Source: Oscillospiraceae bacterium | GTDB taxonomy: Bacteria > Bacillota > Clostridia > Oscillospirales > Oscillospiraceae | NCBI GenBank assembly: GCA_021771635.1 | Contig: JAETOQ010000003.1 | Coordinates: 1 to 64,000, forward strand | Direction: 5' to 3' | Length of the DNA stretch: 64,000 bases | Shown: positions 1-7,892 of the stretch, piece after piece | How positions within the stretch are numbered: the first letter of the stretch is position 1 | Layout of the letters: each line of letters starts with the position of its first letter | Made by a program: the position numbers and the translations under genes | The notes under the pieces: model-generated | Told to the model about the DNA's origin: nothing | Seen by the model: only the letters and a program-made list of their open reading frames with translations | Database searches by the model: none

Positions 1-114
1 GCCATACGGCGTCGCTTTCCCTTGCCATACGTCAGTATGGCTGCGGAAAATCTCCTTGTCTGACGAGAAAAATCCTCGTCCATCCGGCATTCCCCGGTTA
101 TGAATACAGGTTCT
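1..114. repeat. MITE-like repeat, copy 1 (cut by window edge)
   Basis: This is the right part of a ~160-bp repeat that recurs at 23808-23971 and 49905-50065. It shares the internal GCCATACGTCAGTATGGC palindrome and the right terminus CGGTTATGAATACAGGTTC. The left terminus lies outside the window. No coding potential is visible. It lies 3' of the efflux operon. Confidence 0.85.
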
Positions 115-166
115 AAGCATTCTCCTGATCAATACGAAATGACGGCGCGTTTTTCTTCAAACGTTC

Positions 167-212
167 CAAAAAAAGAGAACCCGCCCCCATCTGTTTGGAT
201 GGAGGCGGGCTC
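167..212 (-). terminator. Rho-independent terminator of the RND efflux operon
   Basis: Read on the minus strand, a GC-rich hairpin (GAGCCCGCCTCCAT, loop, ATGGGGGCGGGTTC) is followed by CTCTTTTTTT. It lies just after the stop codon of the RND pump gene, so it ends that operon. Confidence 0.85.
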
Positions 213-220
213 AACGTGTA

Positions 221-3200
221 TCAGACTTCGGCGGGAATCTCTTCGGCGCCGGGAGACGCGGGGGTATCCTTGCGCTTTTTCCGGTGGAAGTGCTTGGGCA
301 GGTCATCGATGACCGAGTAGTAAACAGGGGTGAACAGCAGGGTGATGATCGTGGAGATGATCATGCCGCTCATCATGGTGATGCCCATGTCGCTCATCAT
401 TTCGTTGGTGTCGCCGATGCCCAGGGCCATGGGGACCATAGCCAGAACGGTGGTCAGGGTAGTCATCATAATGGGGCGGATGCGCAGAGGGCAGGCCTTC
501 AGAATGGCGTCCTCCCGGCTCTCGCCCATCTCCCGGCGGATCTTGATGTATTCCACCAGGATGATGGAGTTGTTGACCACCGTGCCCGCCAGCATGATCA
601 GGGCCACCAGGGAGATCATGGACAGGTCCCGGCCTGTGACAGGCAGGGCAAACAGCGCGCCGGTGAAGGCCACCGGCAGGATCATCATGACGATGACCGG
701 CATCAGGAAAGACTCGAACTGGGCCGCCAGCACGAAGTACACCAGGCCCAATGCCACCAGCAGGGCCAGCAGCAGGTCGGAGAAGTTCTCCATCATGTCC
801 GTGTAACTGCCGGTCAATTCAGCGGTATAGCCCTCCGGCATCGGATACCGGTCCAAAAGCTGGGTGAGTTCCTTGGTCATCTCCGTGGCATTGCCGCTGA
901 TGGTGCCGCCGGTGATGTTCACCTGGCGGGACTGGTTGACACGGGTAATGGTCTGAGGAGCCTGAACGATGTCGACATTGGCGATGGAGGCCAGGGGCAC
1001 ATAGCCGCCCATGGCGGTGGCCACCGGCATGGACCGCAGAGCGTCCAGACTGGCGGCGGCGGAACCGTCGCCCTTGACCACCACGTCCAGCTCCTTGTTG
1101 TCGATGGTGACGGTGGTGGCGGTGCTGCCGGTCAGCTCGGAGCGGACGGCGGCGCCCACCTGGGCGGCCGTCAGACCGTACTGAGAGGCTGCCTCCCGGT
1201 TCATGGTGACCTTCACCTGGGGGACCTGCTCCGCCACAGAGCTGGTGACGTCCACGGCGTCCGGCAGCTGAGAGATCTCCGCCATGAGATCATCAGCGAT
1301 CATGGTCAGTGTGCCGTAATCGTCGCCGGTGATCTCCACGCTGATGTCGCTGCCGCCCATCATGGCGGTCATGTCGGAGGCGGAGACGGTGATCTCGCAG
1401 CCGGCGATATCCGCCAGCGGGGCCCGCAGGCTGTCCGCCACGTCGCTGCTGCTGCGCTTCCGGTCGCCCCGGTCCACCAGATTCAGCGTGACGGAGGCGG
1501 ACTCGGGCTGGCAGGTGTAGTACAGGCTGTCCAGCTCCGGCACCTGGACCTGGGCGAGAGACACCACCCGGTCGGCGATGGCCGAGGTCTCATTGATATC
1601 CGAGCCAATGGGGGTGCTGATGGAGACGGAGACCATGCCCTGGTCCATCTCCGGCATCAGGACCATGTTGGTGGAGAGGCAGCTGATAATAAAGATGGCC
1701 ACCAGACCAAAGGAGACCAGCATTCCGATTTTCAGATGATGGACAAAGTAGTCCAGCAGGCGGATATAGCGGTCGTAGAGCTTTTTGATCCACTGGCCGC
1801 AGCAGGCCACGATGGGGTTGGGCTTTTTGGATGCCTGTTTCAGCTGCTGCGCCCGGACCTTGTCCGTGTCCAGCAGCATGTAGCACAGCAGGGGGACCCA
1901 GGTCAGGGCGATGACCAGGGAGCCCAGGATCAGAAAGGCAATGGTCAGGCAGAAGTCCTTGAACAGCATGCCCGCCATGCCTCCGGTGAGGCCCAGGGGC
2001 AGGAACACGGCCACCGTGGTCAGGGTGGAGGCCATGACAGAGGTGGTGACCTCCTTGGTGCCGTCCACGCAGGCGCTCATGCGGTCATGGCCCTCGGCAG
2101 CGAAGCGGTAGATGTTTTCCAGTACGACGATGGAGTTGTCCACGATCATGCCCACGCCCATGGCGATACCGCCCAGGGACATCATGTTCAGCGTCAGGTC
2201 AAACACGTTCATCAGCACGAACACCGCCAGGATGCACACGGGCATGGACACGGCGATGGTCATGGTGGCGCCCCAGCGGCGCAGGAACAGGAATACCACA
2301 ACGGCGGCCAGCAGCACGCCCAGCATGATGTTCTGCAGGGCGGAATCCACGGCCAGATTGATGTAGTCCGAGGCCAGATAGGGGGTTGCGTAGTGGATGC
2401 CGGCGTTCTCCGCCGCCAGTTCCGCCATCCGCTCCTCCACGGCGTCGGAGGTGGCTGCCTCATTGGCGCCGGACTGCTTGGAGACCTGCAGGATCACGCA
2501 GGGGCTCCCATCCATCTGGGCCAGGGTGTCGGTATCCTGGGTGGCCAGCGCCACATCCGCCACTTCGCTGAGGCGGACGGTGCCGCCGGTGGGCAGAGCC
2601 ACCAGCATGTTGGCAACATCCTCCACAGATTGGAACTTGGCGTCCGTACTGACTGTCAGAGCCTTGGAGCCGTTCTGCATATCACCGCCGGGATACAGCA
2701 GGTTCTCCGCCGCCAGGAACTGGGAGATGTAGCTGCTGGACAGGCCGAAGCCCGATGCCCGGGTGGGATCGATGCGCACTTCGATCTGCTGCTCCACGCC
2801 GCCGCCGACAGACACGGAGGCCACGCCGTCGATGCGCTCCAGGGCGGGGGAGATGGTGTCCTCCGCCAGGGCCTGGAGGTCTGCCAGGTCGCTGCCCATC
2901 AAGGCGATGATGGCCGTGGGCATCAGGTCGCTGATATTGATGTTGACGATGATGGGGTCCATGGCGCCGTCCGGCAGGGAGAGCATGTCAAATTTCTCCC
3001 GCAGCTTGGTGGCGGCGATATCCAGGTCCGTGTCCTCCACATAGGTGATCTGGACCTGGCTGACGCCGTCCGACGAGGTGGAGGACACGGAGTCCACACC
3101 GGGGACGGACATGATGGCCGTCTCCAGGGGCCGGGTCACCAGCTCCTCAATGTCGCTGGGGGTGGCGCCGTTGTAGTAGCACATGACCAGCGCCATGGGC

Positions 3201-3325
3201 GCCTCCATATCCGGCAGCAGGGACATTTGGAGCTGGGTGGTGAATACCACGCCGAAGATGGCGATCATGATGACCGCCAGCAGCGTCGATACCTTATGCT
3301 TGATGCAAAATTTTGCTGTACTCAT
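221..3325 (-). CDS. RND family efflux pump, inner-membrane transporter
   Basis: A 1034-residue protein of the AcrB/HAE1 type, the usual full length for this family. An N-terminal membrane segment follows a short basic head. Two large extracytoplasmic loops alternate with two blocks of membrane helices, giving the duplicated 12-helix RND plan. The TM4 relay motif reads IVDNSIVVLENIYR, so one of the two neighbouring Asp residues of AcrB is Asn here. The second half carries VVNNSIILVEYIK. It is expected to export drugs or lipophilic compounds using an ion gradient. The gene is the last of a TetR - TolC-like - adaptor - pump operon and starts 6 bp after the adaptor stop, with a GGAGG site upstream. 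The substrate cannot be read from sequence. Confidence 0.95.
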   Translation of the reverse strand: MSTAKFCIKHKVSTLLAVIMIAIFGVVFTTQLQMSLLPDMEAPMALVMCYYNGATPSDIEELVTRPLETAIMSVPGVDSVSSTSSDGVSQVQITYVEDTDLDIAATKLREKFDMLSLPDGAMDPIIVNINISDLMPTAIIALMGSDLADLQALAEDTISPALERIDGVASVSVGGGVEQQIEVRIDPTRASGFGLSSSYISQFLAAENLLYPGGDMQNGSKALTVSTDAKFQSVEDVANMLVALPTGGTVRLSEVADVALATQDTDTLAQMDGSPCVILQVSKQSGANEAATSDAVEERMAELAAENAGIHYATPYLASDYINLAVDSALQNIMLGVLLAAVVVFLFLRRWGATMTIAVSMPVCILAVFVLMNVFDLTLNMMSLGGIAMGVGMIVDNSIVVLENIYRFAAEGHDRMSACVDGTKEVTTSVMASTLTTVAVFLPLGLTGGMAGMLFKDFCLTIAFLILGSLVIALTWVPLLCYMLLDTDKVRAQQLKQASKKPNPIVACCGQWIKKLYDRYIRLLDYFVHHLKIGMLVSFGLVAIFIISCLSTNMVLMPEMDQGMVSVSISTPIGSDINETSAIADRVVSLAQVQVPELDSLYYTCQPESASVTLNLVDRGDRKRSSSDVADSLRAPLADIAGCEITVSASDMTAMMGGSDISVEITGDDYGTLTMIADDLMAEISQLPDAVDVTSSVAEQVPQVKVTMNREAASQYGLTAAQVGAAVRSELTGSTATTVTIDNKELDVVVKGDGSAAASLDALRSMPVATAMGGYVPLASIANVDIVQAPQTITRVNQSRQVNITGGTISGNATEMTKELTQLLDRYPMPEGYTAELTGSYTDMMENFSDLLLALLVALGLVYFVLAAQFESFLMPVIVMMILPVAFTGALFALPVTGRDLSMISLVALIMLAGTVVNNSIILVEYIKIRREMGESREDAILKACPLRIRPIMMTTLTTVLAMVPMALGIGDTNEMMSDMGITMMSGMIISTIITLLFTPVYYSVIDDLPKHFHRKKRKDTPASPGAEEIPAEV

Positions 3326-3331
3326 TTGCCG

Positions 3332-4594
3332 TTATGCCTCCCCGGCAGGGGCCTGTTCATCCGGGGAAGCGGTCTCGCCGGGTGTTTCGCTGGAGGCTTC
3401 ATCAGGCGTTTCCACCGGCGCCGCGGAAATTTGCGTGTTCTCCTCCGTGACGATCCGCACAGGGGCGCCGTCGGACAGATAGGCCTGACCGACCGTCACC
3501 AGCTGCTCACCGGCGGAGAGACCGGAGAGGATCTCCGTAACGCCGCTGCCGGTGAGTCCGGTGGTGACCTCCACATACCGGGCGGTGTCGCCCTCCACCA
3601 CATAGACGTACTGGGTGTCGCCGCTGGTGAGGATGGCCTCCGTGGGGACCACGATGGCGTTTTCGGAGACATCGGTGTGGAAGGTCACGTCGGCAAACAT
3701 ACCGGAGAGCAGGTCCGTCACGTCAGCGGGAACGGTGAGGGTGACGGTGTACAGCTTGGTTTGGATATTAGCTGCCCGCTCCACGGAACGGATGGTGGCG
3801 GTGAAGTGTTTGTCAATGGCACTGACATATACGTCCGCTTCGCTGCCGGCGTCCAGCTTGGGCACCAGCGCCTCGGAGACGGAGACGGTGACCTTCATCT
3901 GGTCCGCGCCGTCAATGACCGCCAGCGGCATGGAGTTGGAGATGAAGCTGTTTTCCACGGCGTTCATGGTCACCAGTGTGCCGGACATGGGGGCGATGAC
4001 GTTGCCGTCCGTGTCCACGTTTTCCAGCGCGGTATCCAGCTGTTCCAGGCCGGATTTGGCATTTTGGATCCCGGCCTCCAGCTGGGACAGGGCGGAGTTC
4101 CGCCCGGCCACCGCGTTCAGATAGTTCAGCTCCGCCTGGTCCACCTCCAGCTGGGAGGCGGCGCCGATCTCAAACAGGGCCTTGGTGTTGTTGAGGTTGT
4201 CGGCCGCCAGCCCCACCTGTTTGTCCAGGACGGCTTTCTGGTCCTGATAGCTCTGCACCGTGGAGTTGTAGCTGATGCGGGCGGCGTTATAGGACGCCAG
4301 GGAGCTGCCCAGGTCCAGGGTGCAGAGGATATCTCCCGCTTCCACCAGATCACCGGCCTGTGCGTACACAGCGGTGCACTTGGCGGTAGAGGCGATGAGG
4401 ATCGTGGCCTCGTTATCCGCGGAGATCTTGCCGGAGACCTTGTTTTCCGCGGCAATGGTGTCGGCGGATACCGTCTCCACCTGGACGGCCGTGCCCGCGG
4501 CCGGCGCCTCCTCCGGCTCCTCACTGCCGCAGGCCGTCAGGGACAGGGCCAGGACGGCGGCCAGCAGAGCGGCGGCAATACGATTTCGTTTCAT
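3332..4594 (-). CDS. RND efflux periplasmic-type adaptor subunit (HlyD/AcrA family)
   Basis: A 420-residue lipoprotein. Its signal peptide ends in the lipobox LTAC (cleavage before Cys22). The order is barrel/lipoyl half, a coiled-coil hairpin (roughly residues 90-190, rich in Gln/Leu/Ala), the second lipoyl half, then beta-barrel and membrane-proximal domains. A Pro/Glu-rich C-terminal tail follows. Adaptors of this family link an RND pump to a TolC-type channel, and genes for both flank it here. The start has an AGGAGG site 11 nt upstream. In a single-membrane organism it would sit on the outer face of the cytoplasmic membrane. Confidence 0.93.
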   Translation of the reverse strand: MKRNRIAAALLAAVLALSLTACGSEEPEEAPAAGTAVQVETVSADTIAAENKVSGKISADNEATILIASTAKCTAVYAQAGDLVEAGDILCTLDLGSSLASYNAARISYNSTVQSYQDQKAVLDKQVGLAADNLNNTKALFEIGAASQLEVDQAELNYLNAVAGRNSALSQLEAGIQNAKSGLEQLDTALENVDTDGNVIAPMSGTLVTMNAVENSFISNSMPLAVIDGADQMKVTVSVSEALVPKLDAGSEADVYVSAIDKHFTATIRSVERAANIQTKLYTVTLTVPADVTDLLSGMFADVTFHTDVSENAIVVPTEAILTSGDTQYVYVVEGDTARYVEVTTGLTGSGVTEILSGLSAGEQLVTVGQAYLSDGAPVRIVTEENTQISAAPVETPDEASSETPGETASPDEQAPAGEA

Positions 4595-4609
4595 GTGATT
4601 CAGGTCCTC

Positions 4610-4880
4610 CTATGATAATGTCTGCTGAATAAACCGCAAATCGGTTTATTCGCGCGGCGGCAGCCGCGCAATTCCATAAAACCGGCTCAAAGGAGCCGCT
4701 TTTATGGAATCCAGCCATTGTTACAATGCGTATTTCCACCGGTAGCGCTGAGACGCACCAGTGGCTGGTGCAAGGCTTTTGGACAATTTCGTTCAAAAAC
4801 CTTGCACTTGAACAAAGCCTATTGCTCTTGAAAGTTGGCTTTCAAGACTTTCGGCGTTGTTCAATACGCATTATGATAAA
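4610..4880. repeat. Hairpin mosaic between adaptor and TolC-like genes
   Basis: This non-coding stretch of about 330 bp (4595-4928) is built from consecutive inverted repeats. They are AATAAACCG/CGGTTTATT, GCGCGGC/GCCGCGC, a TTCCATAAAA..TTTTATGGAA stem, GCAAGG..CCTTGC and CTTGAAAG..CTTTCAAG. The last modules are enclosed by a perfect 10-bp inverted repeat, AATGCGTATT at 4725-4734 and AATACGCATT at 4863-4872. It splits an otherwise tight operon and may act as a terminator, processing site or dead MITE. No function is demonstrated. Confidence 0.75.
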
Positions 4881-4928
4881 GTATCTGATCCCATCCGCAT
4901 GACTGGGACAGCTGCTCTGAGACAGGCG

Positions 4929-6317
4929 TCAGTTCAAAACGCCGTGCTGCACAGCCCAGCAGTAGGTGTTGTAGGAAGAGAACAGATCGTTGGCGGAGGT
5001 GCGCACCTTTTCCTCCGCCTCGCGCAGATCGTCCTCGGCGTCCAGAAGGGCGTTTTTGGAGATGGTGCCCTGCTGGTATTTCAGCTCCATGGACGCATAG
5101 CTGTCCTGCTGGCAGGCCAGGGCGGTCTTGGCGGCGTCCCAGATCTGCTTGTAGTCGTTCACCTGGGCGTACAGAGTGCGGAACTTCAGCTCATAGTCCT
5201 GAATGGTGTTATTGTATGTATACTGTGCGGCCTGCCATGAATGTTTGGCGGCAAGGAACTCATACTTCTTCTCATTGTATCCGTATTTGCGGCCGGATTC
5301 TTTATAGTCCTCCTGGGCGTCCTCCAACGTTCTGGCGGCGGCATACAGGTCGTAGCTTTTCTCCTTGGCGGCCAGCAGGTCGGTCTCCAGATCCATGGCC
5401 CCCAGCTGCTTCTCCGTCACCTCCGGTACGGGTCCCAGCTGGATCTCACCGGTCTGCTCCGCGCCGATCAGCATTTCCAGCTGCAGCTTGTAATTCCGGA
5501 TGTTCATGCGCAGCGTCTCCAGGCCGCTGACCAGGGCCGTCCGCCCGGATCTGACCTCGGAGAGCTGAAGGGCGGAGATCTGTCCCATCTGATAGCGCAG
5601 CTCCATCTCCTCCACGGTGCGGTTCAGGGAGTCCAGCTGCCGCTGGAGCGCCGCCTCCTGGATGTCCATGGCCCGCACGGCCACATACAGGGCCTCACCG
5701 GCGATGACGATCTGATCCTGCAAGGCTTTCAACTGGCGGATGGTGGCGGCGTTGTCCTCCTGCATCTCGCCGTCCCGAATGGCGTCAAACTGCTCCCGCA
5801 CGGCATCATACTGCGTCTGCAGGTTCTGGGACGCCAGACTGCCCGCAATGGGTTCCCCCATCATGCCGGAGGAGGTGATCATACCCCACTGGGCGTCGGC
5901 GATATCATTCAGAGTTTCCCGGAGGCTTTGCTCCAGCTTGTCGTAGTCGATCACCTCCAAGGCCTGGATGTTTTCCTCCAGGACCAGCACCTGCAGGTTT
6001 TTCTCCCGCATCCGGCGCTCCACGTTGGCGAAGGTGACGGTGCCCACCTCGTCAGGGACGGTCTCCACCGCCTCCGTCAGCGATTCTCCCGTCTCGGGAT
6101 CGATTTCCGGCTCCGTGTCCGGTCCCGCCGGAGAGAGCGGCTCTTCCTCTTCGGCAGGCGCTCCGTCCTCGGTGTCCCCCGCGGCTTCGGTGCCGTCCGT
6201 TGTCTCCTCGGCGGCCTGATCCTCTGCCGGTGCTTCCTCTCCCGCCAGGGCGGACACCGCGCACAGGGAGAGCGTCAGCGCCAGGGCCAGAAGCAGTGCA
6301 ATGATTCGCTGTTTCAT
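4929..6317 (-). CDS. TolC family outer-channel-like protein
   Basis: A 462-residue secreted protein. The track start lies 13 codons upstream. The ATG at 6317 is preferred because GAGGAGG sits 6 nt before it and the protein then begins with a clean signal peptide (MKQRIIALLLALALTLSL). After the signal comes an acidic Glu/Asp/Pro-rich linker of about 60 residues. Two long helical coiled-coil repeats follow, typical of the outer membrane efflux protein fold. TolC proteins form the exit duct of tripartite pumps. The gene lies in one operon with the adaptor and RND pump. An outer-membrane-style duct in a probably monoderm Firmicute is unusual, so it may span the wall instead. Confidence 0.85.
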   Translation of the reverse strand: MKQRIIALLLALALTLSLCAVSALAGEEAPAEDQAAEETTDGTEAAGDTEDGAPAEEEEPLSPAGPDTEPEIDPETGESLTEAVETVPDEVGTVTFANVERRMREKNLQVLVLEENIQALEVIDYDKLEQSLRETLNDIADAQWGMITSSGMMGEPIAGSLASQNLQTQYDAVREQFDAIRDGEMQEDNAATIRQLKALQDQIVIAGEALYVAVRAMDIQEAALQRQLDSLNRTVEEMELRYQMGQISALQLSEVRSGRTALVSGLETLRMNIRNYKLQLEMLIGAEQTGEIQLGPVPEVTEKQLGAMDLETDLLAAKEKSYDLYAAARTLEDAQEDYKESGRKYGYNEKKYEFLAAKHSWQAAQYTYNNTIQDYELKFRTLYAQVNDYKQIWDAAKTALACQQDSYASMELKYQQGTISKNALLDAEDDLREAEEKVRTSANDLFSSYNTYCWAVQHGVLN

Positions 6318-6327
6318 ATGTGCCTCC

Positions 6328-6957
6328 TCAGTCAGGGTTTTCCAGGCAGTCCGCACGCAGACTGCCGCGTTTGATGATATCCAGGCGCTCGGCTAGCTCC
6401 CGCCGGTATTCCTCGTTCCGTTCGGGCTTTGTCAGGCTGTCCATCATGGCGGTGCCCAGACTTAGTGTCGCCATGGAGAATACCCGCCGGACAAATTCCA
6501 GGTCCTGCCGCCGGAGCCGGGAGATGTCCAGCTGGTCCAGCAATTCCTCCAGCGGTTTTTCCGGCGGCGCTGACGCGACCTTTTCCAGATCGATTCCGGC
6601 GTTGACCTGCAAAACACGGATGAACCGGTTCAGCAGAGGGCTGCAGGCCGTGTTCCGTCTCTCACAAAAGCTGTCATATGCCAGAAGCTGTACGCGGAAG
6701 ATATCCCCTTCCGCCTGGACCAACAGCTCTTTGAACGCCCGCAGAAAATGCTCCCGGATATCGTTCAGAAGGTAGGCAAACAGGTCGGCCTTATCGGCAA
6801 AGTACTGATAAAAGCTGCCCCGTGGAATGCCCGCCCGCCGGATGATCTTGTTGATGGAAGCGTCTGAGTAGGAAACGGCGGTGAATTCCTCCCAGGCCGC
6901 ATCCAGAAAACGGCTCCGCTTCTCCTCAGGCAGACGGAGAAACGTCTCTGTACACAT
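6328..6957 (-). CDS. TetR/AcrR family transcriptional regulator
   Basis: A 209-residue protein. The N-terminal helix-turn-helix (residues about 10-55) contains IIRRAGIPRGSFYQYFADK, the classic TetR recognition-helix pattern. The C-terminal ~150 residues form a helical ligand-binding domain with no diagnostic motif. It is the first gene of the efflux operon, 10 bp ahead of the TolC-like gene. Two TGACA-type palindromes sit directly after its own promoter. The simplest reading is an autorepressor that releases the operon when a pump substrate binds. Confidence 0.93.
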   Translation of the reverse strand: MCTETFLRLPEEKRSRFLDAAWEEFTAVSYSDASINKIIRRAGIPRGSFYQYFADKADLFAYLLNDIREHFLRAFKELLVQAEGDIFRVQLLAYDSFCERRNTACSPLLNRFIRVLQVNAGIDLEKVASAPPEKPLEELLDQLDISRLRRQDLEFVRRVFSMATLSLGTAMMDSLTKPERNEEYRRELAERLDIIKRGSLRADCLENPD

Positions 6958-6979
6958 GGGTATGCCTCCTTATAAAAAA

Positions 6980-7042
6980 TGACAAATTGTCATCTTGTGA
7001 CAAGCTGTCGCTTATTATAAACAAGCGGGGGACCTGTGTCAA
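6980..7042 (-). promoter_or_regulatory. Efflux operon promoter with two TetR-type operators
   Basis: On the minus strand, TTGACA (7042-7037) and TATAAT (7019-7014) are separated by exactly 17 bp, a perfect consensus promoter. Just downstream lie GACAAGCTGTC-type (6998-7010) and TGACAAATTGTCA (6980-6992) palindromes, which share a TGACA half-site. A repressor bound there would cover the transcription start and early transcribed region. Assigning them to the adjacent TetR is inference. Confidence 0.85.
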
Positions 7043-7150
7043 CACGCTCCCAATAAAAAATGAAATCTTCACAAAATCGTTACATTTGCGCCTATCTCCG
7101 GGCAAAAAGCTCCCGCAGACGGGCAAACCGCCTGCGGGATCGCAGTCTGG

Positions 7151-7888
7151 TCACTTTTTGCTCTGGCAGCGCAGGGACAGCTGCTCTGCCGTGATGGCAT
7201 AGCCGTCCTCCGCCCAGCGGTCCACTGGGCGCTCCTCCGGCAGAGTCTCGCCTCTGTGCCGGTAGATGGCGGCGGCCACCGTCTCCAGCAGCCGGGGGTT
7301 CTTCACCAGGATGGGCCCGGTGAGCTGGGAGGCAAACACACTGTTCCGGTGGAAGCCCTCGGCGCCTCCCGGCCCCTCGTTTCCATAGCCCATGGCAACA
7401 GAGGTCAGCAGGGGCGTGTCCACGCCCTTGATGATGGTGCATTTATTCATGAAGCCCACCACCGCCTCAGGGTAGAGGTCGGTCTTGCCGTAAACGTCCT
7501 CCACGAACCGCTTCCTGCCCTGCACAGAGGTAAAATCCGCCAGACCGATGCCGTCGAAGACCTTGCCGCCGGCGTCGGTGATGGACCTGCCCAGAAGCTC
7601 CATGGCAGTCCCGGCAAAGAGCATGGTGACGCCGCCTTCAGCGGCAGCCTTCACGGCCCCGCCGAACCGGGCAAAGTCCGCCAGAGCGGCCTTTTGGGCC
7701 CGCTCGGTGCCGGCACCCATGAAGAGGAAGTCGGCCTGGGAGAGGTCGGCCTCCTGACCGGGGGCCACCGTCTCCACGCTCACGGCATTGCCCAGCCCCT
7801 CCAGATACCGCCGCAGGACCGACACATTGGCATAGCTGCCGTACAGGCTCATGAGATCGGGGTAGAAGTGGATGATCTTCAGTTCCAT
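7151..7888 (-). CDS. GatD-like class I glutamine amidotransferase, catalytic dyad missing
   Basis: A 245-residue protein with the fold and order of GatD, the partner of MurT in lipid II glutamate amidation. In GatD the nucleophile sits in ICGGYQxLG and the histidine in YLHGPIL. Here the matching stretches read AGTAMELLG (Gly near residue 93) and QLTGPIL (Thr near 190). Both catalytic residues therefore appear replaced, while GYGNEGPGGAEG and GPILVKNPRL around them are kept. As written it should not hydrolyse glutamine. It starts 4 bp after the MurT-like gene, so the two probably form a complex. It could be a structural subunit, an ammonia-channel remnant or a repurposed domain. The alignment was made by eye. 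Confidence 0.8.
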   Translation of the reverse strand: MELKIIHFYPDLMSLYGSYANVSVLRRYLEGLGNAVSVETVAPGQEADLSQADFLFMGAGTERAQKAALADFARFGGAVKAAAEGGVTMLFAGTAMELLGRSITDAGGKVFDGIGLADFTSVQGRKRFVEDVYGKTDLYPEAVVGFMNKCTIIKGVDTPLLTSVAMGYGNEGPGGAEGFHRNSVFASQLTGPILVKNPRLLETVAAAIYRHRGETLPEERPVDRWAEDGYAITAEQLSLRCQSKK

Positions 7889-7892
7889 GTCC

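Noticed and set aside
284-4615. 1443-residue plus-strand ORF opposite the RND and adaptor genes
   Set aside because: It is His/Gly/Asp-rich with no domain and runs antisense to clear RND and adaptor genes. It is a GC-rich codon shadow.
7151-7888. Frameshift or sequencing error as the cause of the missing GatD catalytic residues
   Set aside because: The frame is continuous, both sites are substituted separately and flanking conserved residues are in register.
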